From assembly GCA_023415845.1 (NCBI GenBank), contig JAEZJB010000105.1, positions 1 to 6,365 of the forward strand: a stretch of DNA of 6,365 nucleotides. The letters are read 5' to 3'. The notes below the pieces were generated by a model. The model ran no database searches. It was given only the letters and a program-made list of their open reading frames with translations, and was not told where the DNA came from. How positions within the stretch are numbered: position 1 is the stretch's first letter; each line of letters opens with the position of its first letter. A program made the position numbers and the translations under genes. Shown here in pieces: positions 1 through 5,185 of the stretch. The DNA is from Chloroflexota bacterium (GTDB lineage: Bacteria; Chloroflexota; Chloroflexia; Thermomicrobiales; UBA6265).

Positions 1-39
1 CACCGAGGTCACCCCGGCGCTGAACGCGGCGCCATCTTT

Positions 40-47
40 AGGAAAGG
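40..47 (+). promoter_or_regulatory. Ribosome binding site of the first oxidoreductase; bases 1-56 otherwise unassigned
   Basis: The purine run AGGAAAGG ends 9 bases before the ATG at 57 and supports that start. In the same frame upstream there are stops at 21-23 and 39-41, so the gene cannot extend further back. Bases 1-20 are GC-rich and may be the tail of an upstream gene, but the piece is too short to assign a frame. I see no promoter in the 56 bases. Confidence 0.6.
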
Positions 48-56
48 TTCATCTTC

Positions 57-995
57 ATGTCAGCACAGCGGGAACTGGAACAGGGAGCGGTTCGCACGCT
101 GGCCCCATGGGTCAGCGGCAAGGGACACCCAAGCTTCGGCATCAACATCCCCAACTCGGAGCGCGGCTATTTTGATGGCACGCCTCGCTGGTCCGACATG
201 CTCGCCCAGTCGAAGACGGCGGCAGCGGTCGGGTTCGACACGCTCTGGTTCGACGATCATTTCAGTTTCCCGGAGGGCGACGACGGGCTTCGCGGCCAGT
301 GGGAAGCCTGGACCCTCATGGCAGCTCTCGCCGCCGAAATCCCGGACGTCCTGCTGGGCCCGATGGTGGCCTGCACCGCCTATCGCAATCCGGGTGTCAT
401 CGCCAAGATGACCGAGATGATCGACGAGATCTCGGATGGTCGCTTCATTCTCGGTCTCGGGGCTGGCTGGCAGAAGGACGAGTACGACCAGTTCGGGATC
501 CGCTTCGAGCCCCGCGTCAGCCAGTTCGCCGAGGCGCTCCAGATCATTCACGGATTGCTGCGTGACGGCGCGGTTGATTACCAGGGCGAGTACTATCAGG
601 CGAACCACGCCCGGAACCTGCCGCGTGGGCCGCGTCCGCTTGGTGCTCCAATCCTCATCGGCTCCAGCGCACCCCGCATGCTCAAGCTGCTGGTCCGCTA
701 TGCGGAAGCATGGAACACCGGCGGCGGTTCCATCGAGGACGTCAAGGCCAAGGTCGAGCGTCTCGATGCCGCCTGCGCCGAGGCGGGCCGGGATCCTGCG
801 ACCGTCTATCGCACCATTGGTCATTCGATCGAGCTGGACAATGGTCAGTTGCCGAACGGTATGGAGGCTGAAGTCGCCAGGGTGACGGCCTATCGTGACC
901 TCGGCTTCCAGCACATCATGATTCGGATCAAGCCGACCACTGTGGAAACGATCGAGCTGGTGGCGCCGTTGATCGCGGCCGCGCAGTCAGCCTGA
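57..995 (+). CDS. LLM class F420/flavin-dependent oxidoreductase (first paralogue)
   Basis: This is a 312-residue member of the bacterial luciferase-like TIM-barrel family. Such enzymes bind F420 or FMN and move hydride or oxidise small organic substrates in the cytoplasm; the substrate cannot be read from the sequence. Visible family marks are the strand end LWFDDHF (63-69) with the conserved Asp-His pair D67-H68, WEAWT (82-86), GPMVACTAYRNP (101-112), the glycine-rich GRFILGLGAGW (128-138) followed by E142, and PILIGSSAP (198-206), a likely cofactor phosphate region. The length is normal for the family. The N-terminus is about 12 residues longer than in the next gene. The ATG is chosen for its AGGAAAGG site. 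A 34-base gap leads to a paralogue with an almost identical central segment, so the two are probably co-transcribed and work on related substrates. F420 rather than FMN use is inferred from family resemblance. Confidence 0.9.
   Translation: MSAQRELEQGAVRTLAPWVSGKGHPSFGINIPNSERGYFDGTPRWSDMLAQSKTAAAVGFDTLWFDDHFSFPEGDDGLRGQWEAWTLMAALAAEIPDVLLGPMVACTAYRNPGVIAKMTEMIDEISDGRFILGLGAGWQKDEYDQFGIRFEPRVSQFAEALQIIHGLLRDGAVDYQGEYYQANHARNLPRGPRPLGAPILIGSSAPRMLKLLVRYAEAWNTGGGSIEDVKAKVERLDAACAEAGRDPATVYRTIGHSIELDNGQLPNGMEAEVARVTAYRDLGFQHIMIRIKPTTVETIELVAPLIAAAQSA
384..547 (+). repeat. Near-identical core shared with 1318-1481 (copy 1)
   Basis: Aligned to the next gene at a constant offset of 934, this 164-base stretch differs only at 436, 437 and 455. 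It contains uninterrupted identical runs of 52 bases (384-435) and 92 bases (456-547). Mismatches resume at once outside it (371, 377 and 383 on the left, 548 onward on the right). It encodes residues 110-163, with a single amino-acid change (Asp127 here, Gly115 in the partner). A second shared run of 25 bases lies at 589-613. Confidence 0.9.
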
Positions 996-1016
996 TGGAA
1001 ACCGTCGGCCGCTGAC

Positions 1017-1025
1017 AAAGGGGGA
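1017..1025 (+). promoter_or_regulatory. Ribosome binding site of the second oxidoreductase
   Basis: AAAGGGGGA ends 4 bases before the ATG at 1030, and its AGG core is 8 bases away. It lies in the 34-base gap after the first oxidoreductase and fixes the start. The gap has no terminator-like hairpin, which supports co-transcription. Confidence 0.6.
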
Positions 1026-1029
1026 CACA

Positions 1030-1959
1030 ATGGGCAACGAGCGATGGCCAACCAACGCACGAGGAGTCACCATCGGGATGGGTATTCCCGATGCCCAGGC
1101 TCGGGCTGGTGCTGCGACGCCTACCTGGGCCAGCATGATTGAACTTGCCGAGGCGGCCGAAGCCGGGGGATTTGAAACGCTCTGGTTCGCCGACCACTTC
1201 AGCTTTCCCAGTGACGACGGACTTCGCGGAGCCTGGGAGGCCTGGACACTGATGGCGGCTGTGGCTGCTCGTGTCCCCCGGGTCAACCTCGGACCGATGG
1301 TGGCTTGCACGGCCTACCGCAATCCGGGTGTCATCGCCAAGATGACCGAGATGATCGACGAGATCTCGGGCGGTCGCTTCATTCTCGGCCTCGGGGCTGG
1401 CTGGCAGAAGGACGAGTACGACCAGTTCGGGATCCGCTTCGAGCCCCGCGTCAGCCAGTTCGCCGAGGCGCTCCAGATCATCCACGACCTGCTGCGCACC
1501 GGTGAAGCGGACCTGAAGGGCCAGTACTATCAGGCGAACCACGCCCGCAACCTGCCCCGTGGTCCACGGCCGGAAGGACCACCGATCCTGATCGGGTCGT
1601 CCAGTCCACGGATGCTCGGGCTGCTCGCGAAGTACGCCGATGCCTGGGACACCGGTTGGGGTGGAGATACCGAAGGACTCACCCAAAAGGTCGCCACATT
1701 TGAGCAGGCAATGCGAAATGGTGGGCGCGATCCAGAGACCGTCGGCCGCTCGGTGAGCGCCGGCTTCGCCATGGATGGCTTCGAAGGTGATCCCGCGACC
1801 GTCTTCACGGGCTCTGACGAAGAAAAGGTTCAGTTCCTGGATTCCCTTGCCGACCTTGGCTTCGATCACGTGCGCGTCTCGCTTCAACCGTTGTCACCGG
1901 CGACAATAGAGGCCTTCGCGCCGGTCATCGCGTCGTTCCTGGCCGGACGCCAAAGCTGA
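1030..1959 (+). CDS. LLM class F420/flavin-dependent oxidoreductase (second paralogue)
   Basis: This 309-residue protein belongs to the same luciferase-like barrel family as its upstream neighbour, with all the same landmarks: LWFADHF (51-57, Asp55-His56), WEAWT (69-73), GPMVACTAYRNP (88-99), GRFILGLGAGW (115-125), E129 and PILIGSSSP (185-193). The first 85 residues and the last 120 have drifted from the paralogue, especially the C-terminal part after residue 205. Residues 98-151 are practically identical. Diverged ends around a shared core suggest different substrates or partners on one cofactor chassis. The ATG has the site AAAGGGGGA, and only 14 bases separate the stop from the ROK kinase start. 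The substrate is unknown. Confidence 0.9.
   Translation: MGNERWPTNARGVTIGMGIPDAQARAGAATPTWASMIELAEAAEAGGFETLWFADHFSFPSDDGLRGAWEAWTLMAAVAARVPRVNLGPMVACTAYRNPGVIAKMTEMIDEISGGRFILGLGAGWQKDEYDQFGIRFEPRVSQFAEALQIIHDLLRTGEADLKGQYYQANHARNLPRGPRPEGPPILIGSSSPRMLGLLAKYADAWDTGWGGDTEGLTQKVATFEQAMRNGGRDPETVGRSVSAGFAMDGFEGDPATVFTGSDEEKVQFLDSLADLGFDHVRVSLQPLSPATIEAFAPVIASFLAGRQS
1318..1481 (+). repeat. Near-identical core shared with 384-547 (copy 2)
   Basis: This is the partner of the tract in the upstream paralogue: same frame, 3 differences in 164 bases, only one codon changed in meaning. Third-position differences are common in both flanks but almost absent inside the tract. Matching run 1523-1547 (25 bases) pairs with 589-613. 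Confidence 0.9.
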
Positions 1960-1960
1960 C

Positions 1961-1967
1961 AGAGGAG
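1961..1967 (+). promoter_or_regulatory. Ribosome binding site supporting the GTG start of the ROK kinase
   Basis: AGAGGAG ends 6 bases before GTG at 1974, an ideal distance. It decides a non-ATG start, and it lies in a 14-base gap after the oxidoreductase stop, as expected inside an operon. Confidence 0.7.
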
Positions 1968-1973
1968 TCGCAA

Positions 1974-2966
1974 GTGGCAAAGTCGCGATATGCGGTCGGA
2001 GTGGATTTCGGCGGAACCAAGGTTCTTGCCGCGGTGGTGAACATCGAGAATGGGAAGATCGTCGGCGAGGGCAAGAAGCGGACTGACGCCGCCGACGGTC
2101 CTGATGAGCTGATGACCCGCATTTTCGATACGGTAGACGCTGCACTTGCTGATGCCGGTCTGAGCGCCAAGGATATCGAAGGCATCGGCGTAGGCATCGC
2201 CGGTCAGGTCGATGCCGAGCGTGGGCTGCTTGTCGGCACCGCCAACCTCAGCCGATCCGTTGTCGACCTGCCAATGGGCAAGCGACTCAAGGATCGCTAT
2301 GGCGTGCCCGCCGCCATCCGTAACGACGTCCAGATTGCCGCAGTTGGTGAACTCACGTTTGGCGCGGGCAAGGGTGTCGACGATTTTGTGTGCATCTTCG
2401 TCGGCACGGGCATCGGCGGCGCCATCTTCCAGCACGGCAAGCTGGTCAAGGGCCATAGTGGTAACGCCGGTGAGATCGGCCACACCACTGTGCACTTCGA
2501 GGGCAGGATCTGCGGGTGTGGCGGACGCGGTCACCTTGAAGCCTATGCGTCGCGAACCGCCATCACCAATGCATTGCTCGGCGAGCTTCGGCGCGGTCAT
2601 CGCTCCGTATTGACTGACTTGTTGCCTGACATCGATCCTGCCCGCCCTGGTGGCGCAGCAATCAAATCCGGCGTGATCGCGAAGGCGATCAAGGCAAAGG
2701 ACCCGGTCACGATCCAGATTGTGACGGAGGCTGCCACCTACCTGGGGTATGGACTTGCGTCCATCGTCAACTTCCAGAATCCACGCCGAATTATCCTGGG
2801 TGGAGGTGTCATTGAGGCGGTCGACCTCCTCTTCGAGACGGCCGAGCGGGTGACGAGGCGCGAGGCATTCCCCAACGCAGGAGCCGAAGTTGAGATCGTT
2901 CGCGCCACACTGGGTGACTACTCGGGCGTGGTCGGTGCGGCCGTGATCGCGGCTGGCCAGGACTGA
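1974..2966 (+). CDS. ROK family sugar kinase (glucokinase-like)
   Basis: This 330-residue protein should phosphorylate glucose or a related hexose/N-acetylhexosamine with ATP in the cytoplasm. The phosphate-1 loop DFGGTK is at 11-16. N117-D118 holds the catalytic base, GTGIGGA (144-150) is the second nucleotide loop, and NAGEIGH (164-170) is the ROK sugar/zinc motif with E167 and H170. The zinc signature C180-G-C182-GGRG-H187-L-E189 has His where many ROK proteins have the third Cys. LGGGV (275-279) is a C-terminal adenosine-side motif. There is no N-terminal helix-turn-helix, so it is a kinase, not a ROK repressor. Length is usual. The GTG start is supported by AGAGGAG. It is the last gene of a likely operon with two oxidoreductases; how a sugar kinase serves them is not evident. 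Exact sugar is undetermined. Confidence 0.9.
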   Translation: MAKSRYAVGVDFGGTKVLAAVVNIENGKIVGEGKKRTDAADGPDELMTRIFDTVDAALADAGLSAKDIEGIGVGIAGQVDAERGLLVGTANLSRSVVDLPMGKRLKDRYGVPAAIRNDVQIAAVGELTFGAGKGVDDFVCIFVGTGIGGAIFQHGKLVKGHSGNAGEIGHTTVHFEGRICGCGGRGHLEAYASRTAITNALLGELRRGHRSVLTDLLPDIDPARPGGAAIKSGVIAKAIKAKDPVTIQIVTEAATYLGYGLASIVNFQNPRRIILGGGVIEAVDLLFETAERVTRREAFPNAGAEVEIVRATLGDYSGVVGAAVIAAGQD

Positions 2967-3014
2967 CAGAATTTCCAATAGTCAGAAGACGTCCAATCCC
3001 GCAAGGTGATGTAC

Positions 3015-3054
3015 ACTCGACAATGGAGGATATGAATGACCTCCATTGTCGGGT
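3015..3054 (+). terminator. Strong hairpin after the ROK kinase; possible terminator or translational switch
   Basis: Arms 3018-3029 and 3040-3051 are perfectly complementary over 12 bases. A T-G wobble and two further pairs extend the stem to 3015/3054, around a 10-base loop (3030-3039). The sequence after it is T-rich in two patches (3062-3065 and 3076-3080), but a T tract does not follow directly, so it is an imperfect intrinsic terminator. The 5' arm ends in GGAGG (3025-3029) and the loop holds an ATG (3036), so the same fold would hide a ribosome binding site. Terminator is the simpler reading. Confidence 0.5.
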
Positions 3055-3098
3055 TGCTATGTTTTCTAGGTTGGGTTTTTGACGGAGCATCATTGTGA
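3036..3098 (+). CDS. Possible 20-residue hydrophobic micropeptide
   Basis: An ATG at 3036 sits 6 bases after a consensus GGAGG and opens a frame of 20 codons to the TGA at 3096-3098. The product has a short nonpolar stretch, IVGLLCFLGWVF (residues 4-15), then a polar tail with Asp16. That is short for a membrane span. I do not recognise a family. The ribosome site is inside the hairpin at 3015-3054, so translation would depend on melting it, and another hairpin overlaps the stop. A short frame like this can arise by chance, and the hairpin may simply be a terminator. Listed because the ribosome site and spacing are ideal. Confidence 0.2.
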   Translation: MTSIVGLLCFLGWVFDGASL

Positions 3099-3104
3099 TG
3101 CCCG
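3083..3104 (+). other. Second hairpin in the gap, without a T tract
   Basis: GCATCA (3087-3092) pairs with TGATGC (3096-3101) around a 3-base loop. CGG (3083-3085) pairs with CCG (3102-3104), leaving one unpaired A at 3086. It follows TTTTT at 3076-3080 by 2 bases and is not itself followed by T residues, so it is not a standard terminator. It overlaps the stop of the possible micropeptide. The rest of the gap (3105-3222) shows only an 8-base palindrome TGATATCA at 3142-3149 and no convincing promoter, though one is expected here for the NYN gene. Confidence 0.35.
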
Positions 3105-3222
3105 AGATTGTCTGATTGCTCAACGCTTCTCCCTCGCTAGGTGATATCAGCGGTGCGACCTCCGTGTGGGTATGCGCTTCACGCTACTGCGACGTGCGCC
3201 TGAGTAAGACAACTGATTGATT

Positions 3223-3226
3223 GGAG
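3223..3226 (+). promoter_or_regulatory. Ribosome binding site that moves the NYN start to GTG 3233
   Basis: GGAG at 3223-3226 is followed by 6 bases and then GTG at 3233. The in-frame TTG at 3221, which gives a protein 4 residues longer, has no purine-rich site in front of it and overlaps this one. The GTG is therefore the better start. Confidence 0.65.
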
Positions 3227-3232
3227 TGTTGT

Positions 3233-4183
3233 GTGAGTGTCGATGTAGCCGCTCTTCGCCCACTTGAGGGTGATACGAGAGAAATTGCTGTATTCGTCGA
3301 TTTTGAGAACATTCGGTATTCCACCATCAATTCGTACGGTCGCGAACCTGATCCCATTGCCTGGCGTGACAAGGCGCTCGAATATGGGCTGATGTCTGTC
3401 GCCCGCGCCTACGCTGATTTTGACCAGCACCCCGCTCATGCTCGCACTCGCCTTGATGTAGCCGGGTTTGAAGCTCACCACTATCCAGCCAAGCGGACGA
3501 CCGACTCGCATGGCCGTGAGAAACTCGCCTCCAGGTCAGACCTTAATCTGGTCGTCGACATTATCAATACGGCGCTGGTGCGACCGGATATCGAAACGTT
3601 CCTGCTCTTTACTGGTGACAAGGATTTCATTCGCCTCGTCACCACGCTGCGGAATCGTCTCGGCCGGCGGGTCGTCATCTGTGGTGTCCCCGGGTCGGTG
3701 AGCCCCGATCTCGTTGCTGCCGCTGGGGAAGAGGACCTTCTCGAAATCGAGCAGTCGGGTGATGTCGATATCGCGGTCATCCAGGCGATCGAGGCCTACG
3801 TCAAGCAGCTGCATCCGGGGTTCGTCCCGACGCAGAGCCACATGAGCCGTACCCTCTGGCGCTTCCTTGATCGCAACTCACTCGCCTCCGAGCATATCGA
3901 GGCCAAGGTCATGGAGTTCCTCCGCAAGGGTGTCCTGACCAAGCGCCAGACCATCAATGGTCAGGGCCAGGAACTGGTGACGACCGAGCTCAACATGGCC
4001 CATCCCCTGGTGATCAAGGCTTTGGTGGGTGACGATCTCGAGGGCGAAGAAGAGTTCGACGACGAGATCGTCGAGGACGGTCCCTCCTTTTCGTCCAATG
4101 GTCACGAAGCATCGTCACGCTACCAGCGTCGGTTCGCGTCCAGCGCTGGTGCTCGCCGCGGTCGCCAGGGATACGCAAACTAG
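3233..4183 (+). CDS. NYN domain protein (LabA/DUF88 type) with winged-helix-like C-terminus
   Basis: With the GTG start the protein has 316 residues. Residues 17-172 form a NYN (PIN-like) nuclease fold. FVDFENI (21-27) supplies D23 and N26, RSDLNLVVD (101-109) supplies D103, and FTGDKDF (126-132) supplies D129 and D131: the acidic set expected for metal-dependent RNA cleavage is intact. GRRVVICG (144-151) and SPDLVAAAGEEDLLEI (157-172) match the last strand and helix of LabA-type proteins. Residues about 178-265 resemble a winged-helix or OST-HTH/LOTUS domain, which is common after NYN domains and is thought to bind RNA. The tail runs acidic (268-282), then Ser- and Arg-rich (285-313), and is probably disordered. 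A cytoplasmic RNase or RNA-binding regulator is inferred; the target is unknown. No toxin/antitoxin partner is adjacent. A 59-base gap leads to the hydrolase. Confidence 0.85.
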   Translation: MSVDVAALRPLEGDTREIAVFVDFENIRYSTINSYGREPDPIAWRDKALEYGLMSVARAYADFDQHPAHARTRLDVAGFEAHHYPAKRTTDSHGREKLASRSDLNLVVDIINTALVRPDIETFLLFTGDKDFIRLVTTLRNRLGRRVVICGVPGSVSPDLVAAAGEEDLLEIEQSGDVDIAVIQAIEAYVKQLHPGFVPTQSHMSRTLWRFLDRNSLASEHIEAKVMEFLRKGVLTKRQTINGQGQELVTTELNMAHPLVIKALVGDDLEGEEEFDDEIVEDGPSFSSNGHEASSRYQRRFASSAGARRGRQGYAN

Positions 4184-4200
4184 GACATCGCTGGTTCACT

Positions 4201-4225
4201 CGGTTGGAGTCGCTTCTCCACACCG
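4201..4225 (+). other. Bulged hairpin between the NYN gene and the hydrolase
   Basis: TGGAG (4205-4209) pairs with CTCCA (4216-4220) around a 6-base loop, and CGGT (4201-4204) pairs with ACCG (4222-4225) with C4221 bulged: nine pairs in all. No T tract follows. The hydrolase ribosome site GAGGGA (4229-4234, 8 bases before ATG 4243) begins 4 bases later. Its GAGG can form a small 4-pair hairpin with CCTC at 4236-4239. The stem could be a weak terminator, a processing site or a translation modulator. Confidence 0.35.
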
Positions 4226-4242
4226 GATGAGGGACCCTCCAG

Positions 4243-5097
4243 ATGCTCGAGTATTATCAGCGTCCGCAATTCGCCCCGTTTTCACTGGAGCATGACGAGC
4301 ATGACGACAATCGTCTCGGCGTCATGCTCGTTCACGGGTTCACCGGCTCACCGGCTGACATGCGACCTCTGGCCGAGCTGTTTTTCGAGTTGGGCGCCGA
4401 TTGCCACGCCATCAATCTTCCTGGCCATGGTCTCGATATCGCCAATCTGGTGACCGCGACGGCCGAGAGCTGGCGGGAGTCGGTGCTTGCCGCGTGGAGT
4501 GCGCACACGGCTCGATACCGTCGCACGTTGCTTGTTGGGTATTCCATGGGTGGAGCGGCGGCGATCGTGATGGCGGCCACCACGCCACCAGACCTTCTTG
4601 TATTGCTTGCACCCTTCGTTCGCATCAACGACCGCCGAGCCATGCTGCTCCCGGTGGCGGGCAAGCTGATTCGGGAAGTCAAGCTCTTGTCTGGACTTGA
4701 TTTCGAGAACCCGGTCATCCGTCAGTGGATCAAGGCAGCCCTGCCCGATCTCGATATTGATGATCCCGAAATCCAGCGCCGGATGCGTGAGGAGACGGGG
4801 ATTCCGGGCACGGTCATCAACGAACTCCGCAAGTTCGGGACAGCCGCCAATCGGGTCGCCAGAAAGGTCACCTGTCCGGTAGCTGTCTTGCAGGGGCACC
4901 AGGATTTTGTCGTCAATCCGAGGGACACCCGGCGATTGTGCGACCGCTTCTCCACCCTGCAGGCCTACCACGAATTTCCTGCCGATCACCTGCTCACGCT
5001 CGCCACCGTCCCATGGTGGGAACGAGTTCGGATGCTGGTGCTCCAGGAGGCGAGTGAGGCAGGCGTCGTGACCCCTGCAGCGCCGAGGCAGGATTGA
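4243..5097 (+). CDS. Alpha/beta hydrolase, carboxylesterase/monoacylglycerol lipase-like (Est30 type)
   Basis: This 284-residue alpha/beta-hydrolase most resembles Est30-type carboxylesterases and bacterial monoglyceride lipases, which split short- to medium-chain esters. MLVHGFTGSP (28-37) is the oxyanion-hole strand end. GYSMGG (99-104) is the nucleophile elbow with S101. LQGHQDFVV (216-224) carries the acid D221, and PADH (246-249) carries H249, completing the triad. INLPGHG (57-63) is the usual glycine-rich turn. Residues about 125-200 form a cap with charged helices, where substrate choice would lie. There is no signal peptide or membrane segment, so it is cytoplasmic. The ATG has GAGGGA 8 bases upstream. 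It may be read through from the NYN gene across a hairpin. Its natural ester is unknown; the family is secure. Confidence 0.9.
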   Translation: MLEYYQRPQFAPFSLEHDEHDDNRLGVMLVHGFTGSPADMRPLAELFFELGADCHAINLPGHGLDIANLVTATAESWRESVLAAWSAHTARYRRTLLVGYSMGGAAAIVMAATTPPDLLVLLAPFVRINDRRAMLLPVAGKLIREVKLLSGLDFENPVIRQWIKAALPDLDIDDPEIQRRMREETGIPGTVINELRKFGTAANRVARKVTCPVAVLQGHQDFVVNPRDTRRLCDRFSTLQAYHEFPADHLLTLATVPWWERVRMLVLQEASEAGVVTPAAPRQD

Positions 5098-5122
5098 CTG
5101 CTTGTCCGTTCGCTGGTACCGT
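5094..5122 (+). promoter_or_regulatory. Candidate sigma70-type promoter for moaA
   Basis: TTGACT (5094-5099, five of six matches to the -35 consensus) is followed after 17 bases by TACCGT (5117-5122), which keeps the T-A-n-n-n-T frame of a -10 box and is preceded by the extended TGG (5114-5116). The -35 box overlaps the hydrolase stop codon. Transcription would start near 5129, giving a leader of about 57 bases to the ATG at 5186. A weaker alternative is TTGTCC (5102-5107) with CATACT (5126-5131). Confidence 0.4.
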
Positions 5123-5185
5123 GGACATACTCAGCGCCTGACTACGGGCTCACTGCTGGGCTGAATGGAGACGTTGGGACATTCC

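Noticed and set aside
1..56. Possible end of an upstream gene
   Set aside because: One frame stops at 21-23 and another reads GC-rich codons on into the first gene. About 20 bases are too few to choose between them.
60..2978. Long minus-strand open frames of 284, 319 and 364 codons opposite the first three genes
   Set aside because: They mirror the + strand genes, whose G/C third positions suppress stops on the other strand. The translations show no family motif. The similarity between two of them only reflects the shared tract of the paralogues.
3015..3104. Miniature transposon or insertion-sequence remnant in the gap
   Set aside because: The inverted repeat arms are separated by only 10 bases. 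I see no flanking target duplication, and no transposase fragment is nearby.
2809..3123. Minus-strand 104-codon frame starting TTG in the gap, with a purine-rich stretch before it
   Set aside because: Half of it overlaps the ROK gene antisense and is Arg/Pro-rich shadow sequence. The TTG start and lack of any recognisable motif make it unlikely.
3142..3149. TGATATCA palindrome as an operator upstream of the NYN gene
   Set aside because: Eight bases of symmetry are expected by chance at this scale, and there is no second copy or adjoining promoter to support it.
5098..5185. Molybdenum cofactor riboswitch before moaA
   Set aside because: The leader is too short for the known Moco element, and I see no multi-stem fold that could represent it.
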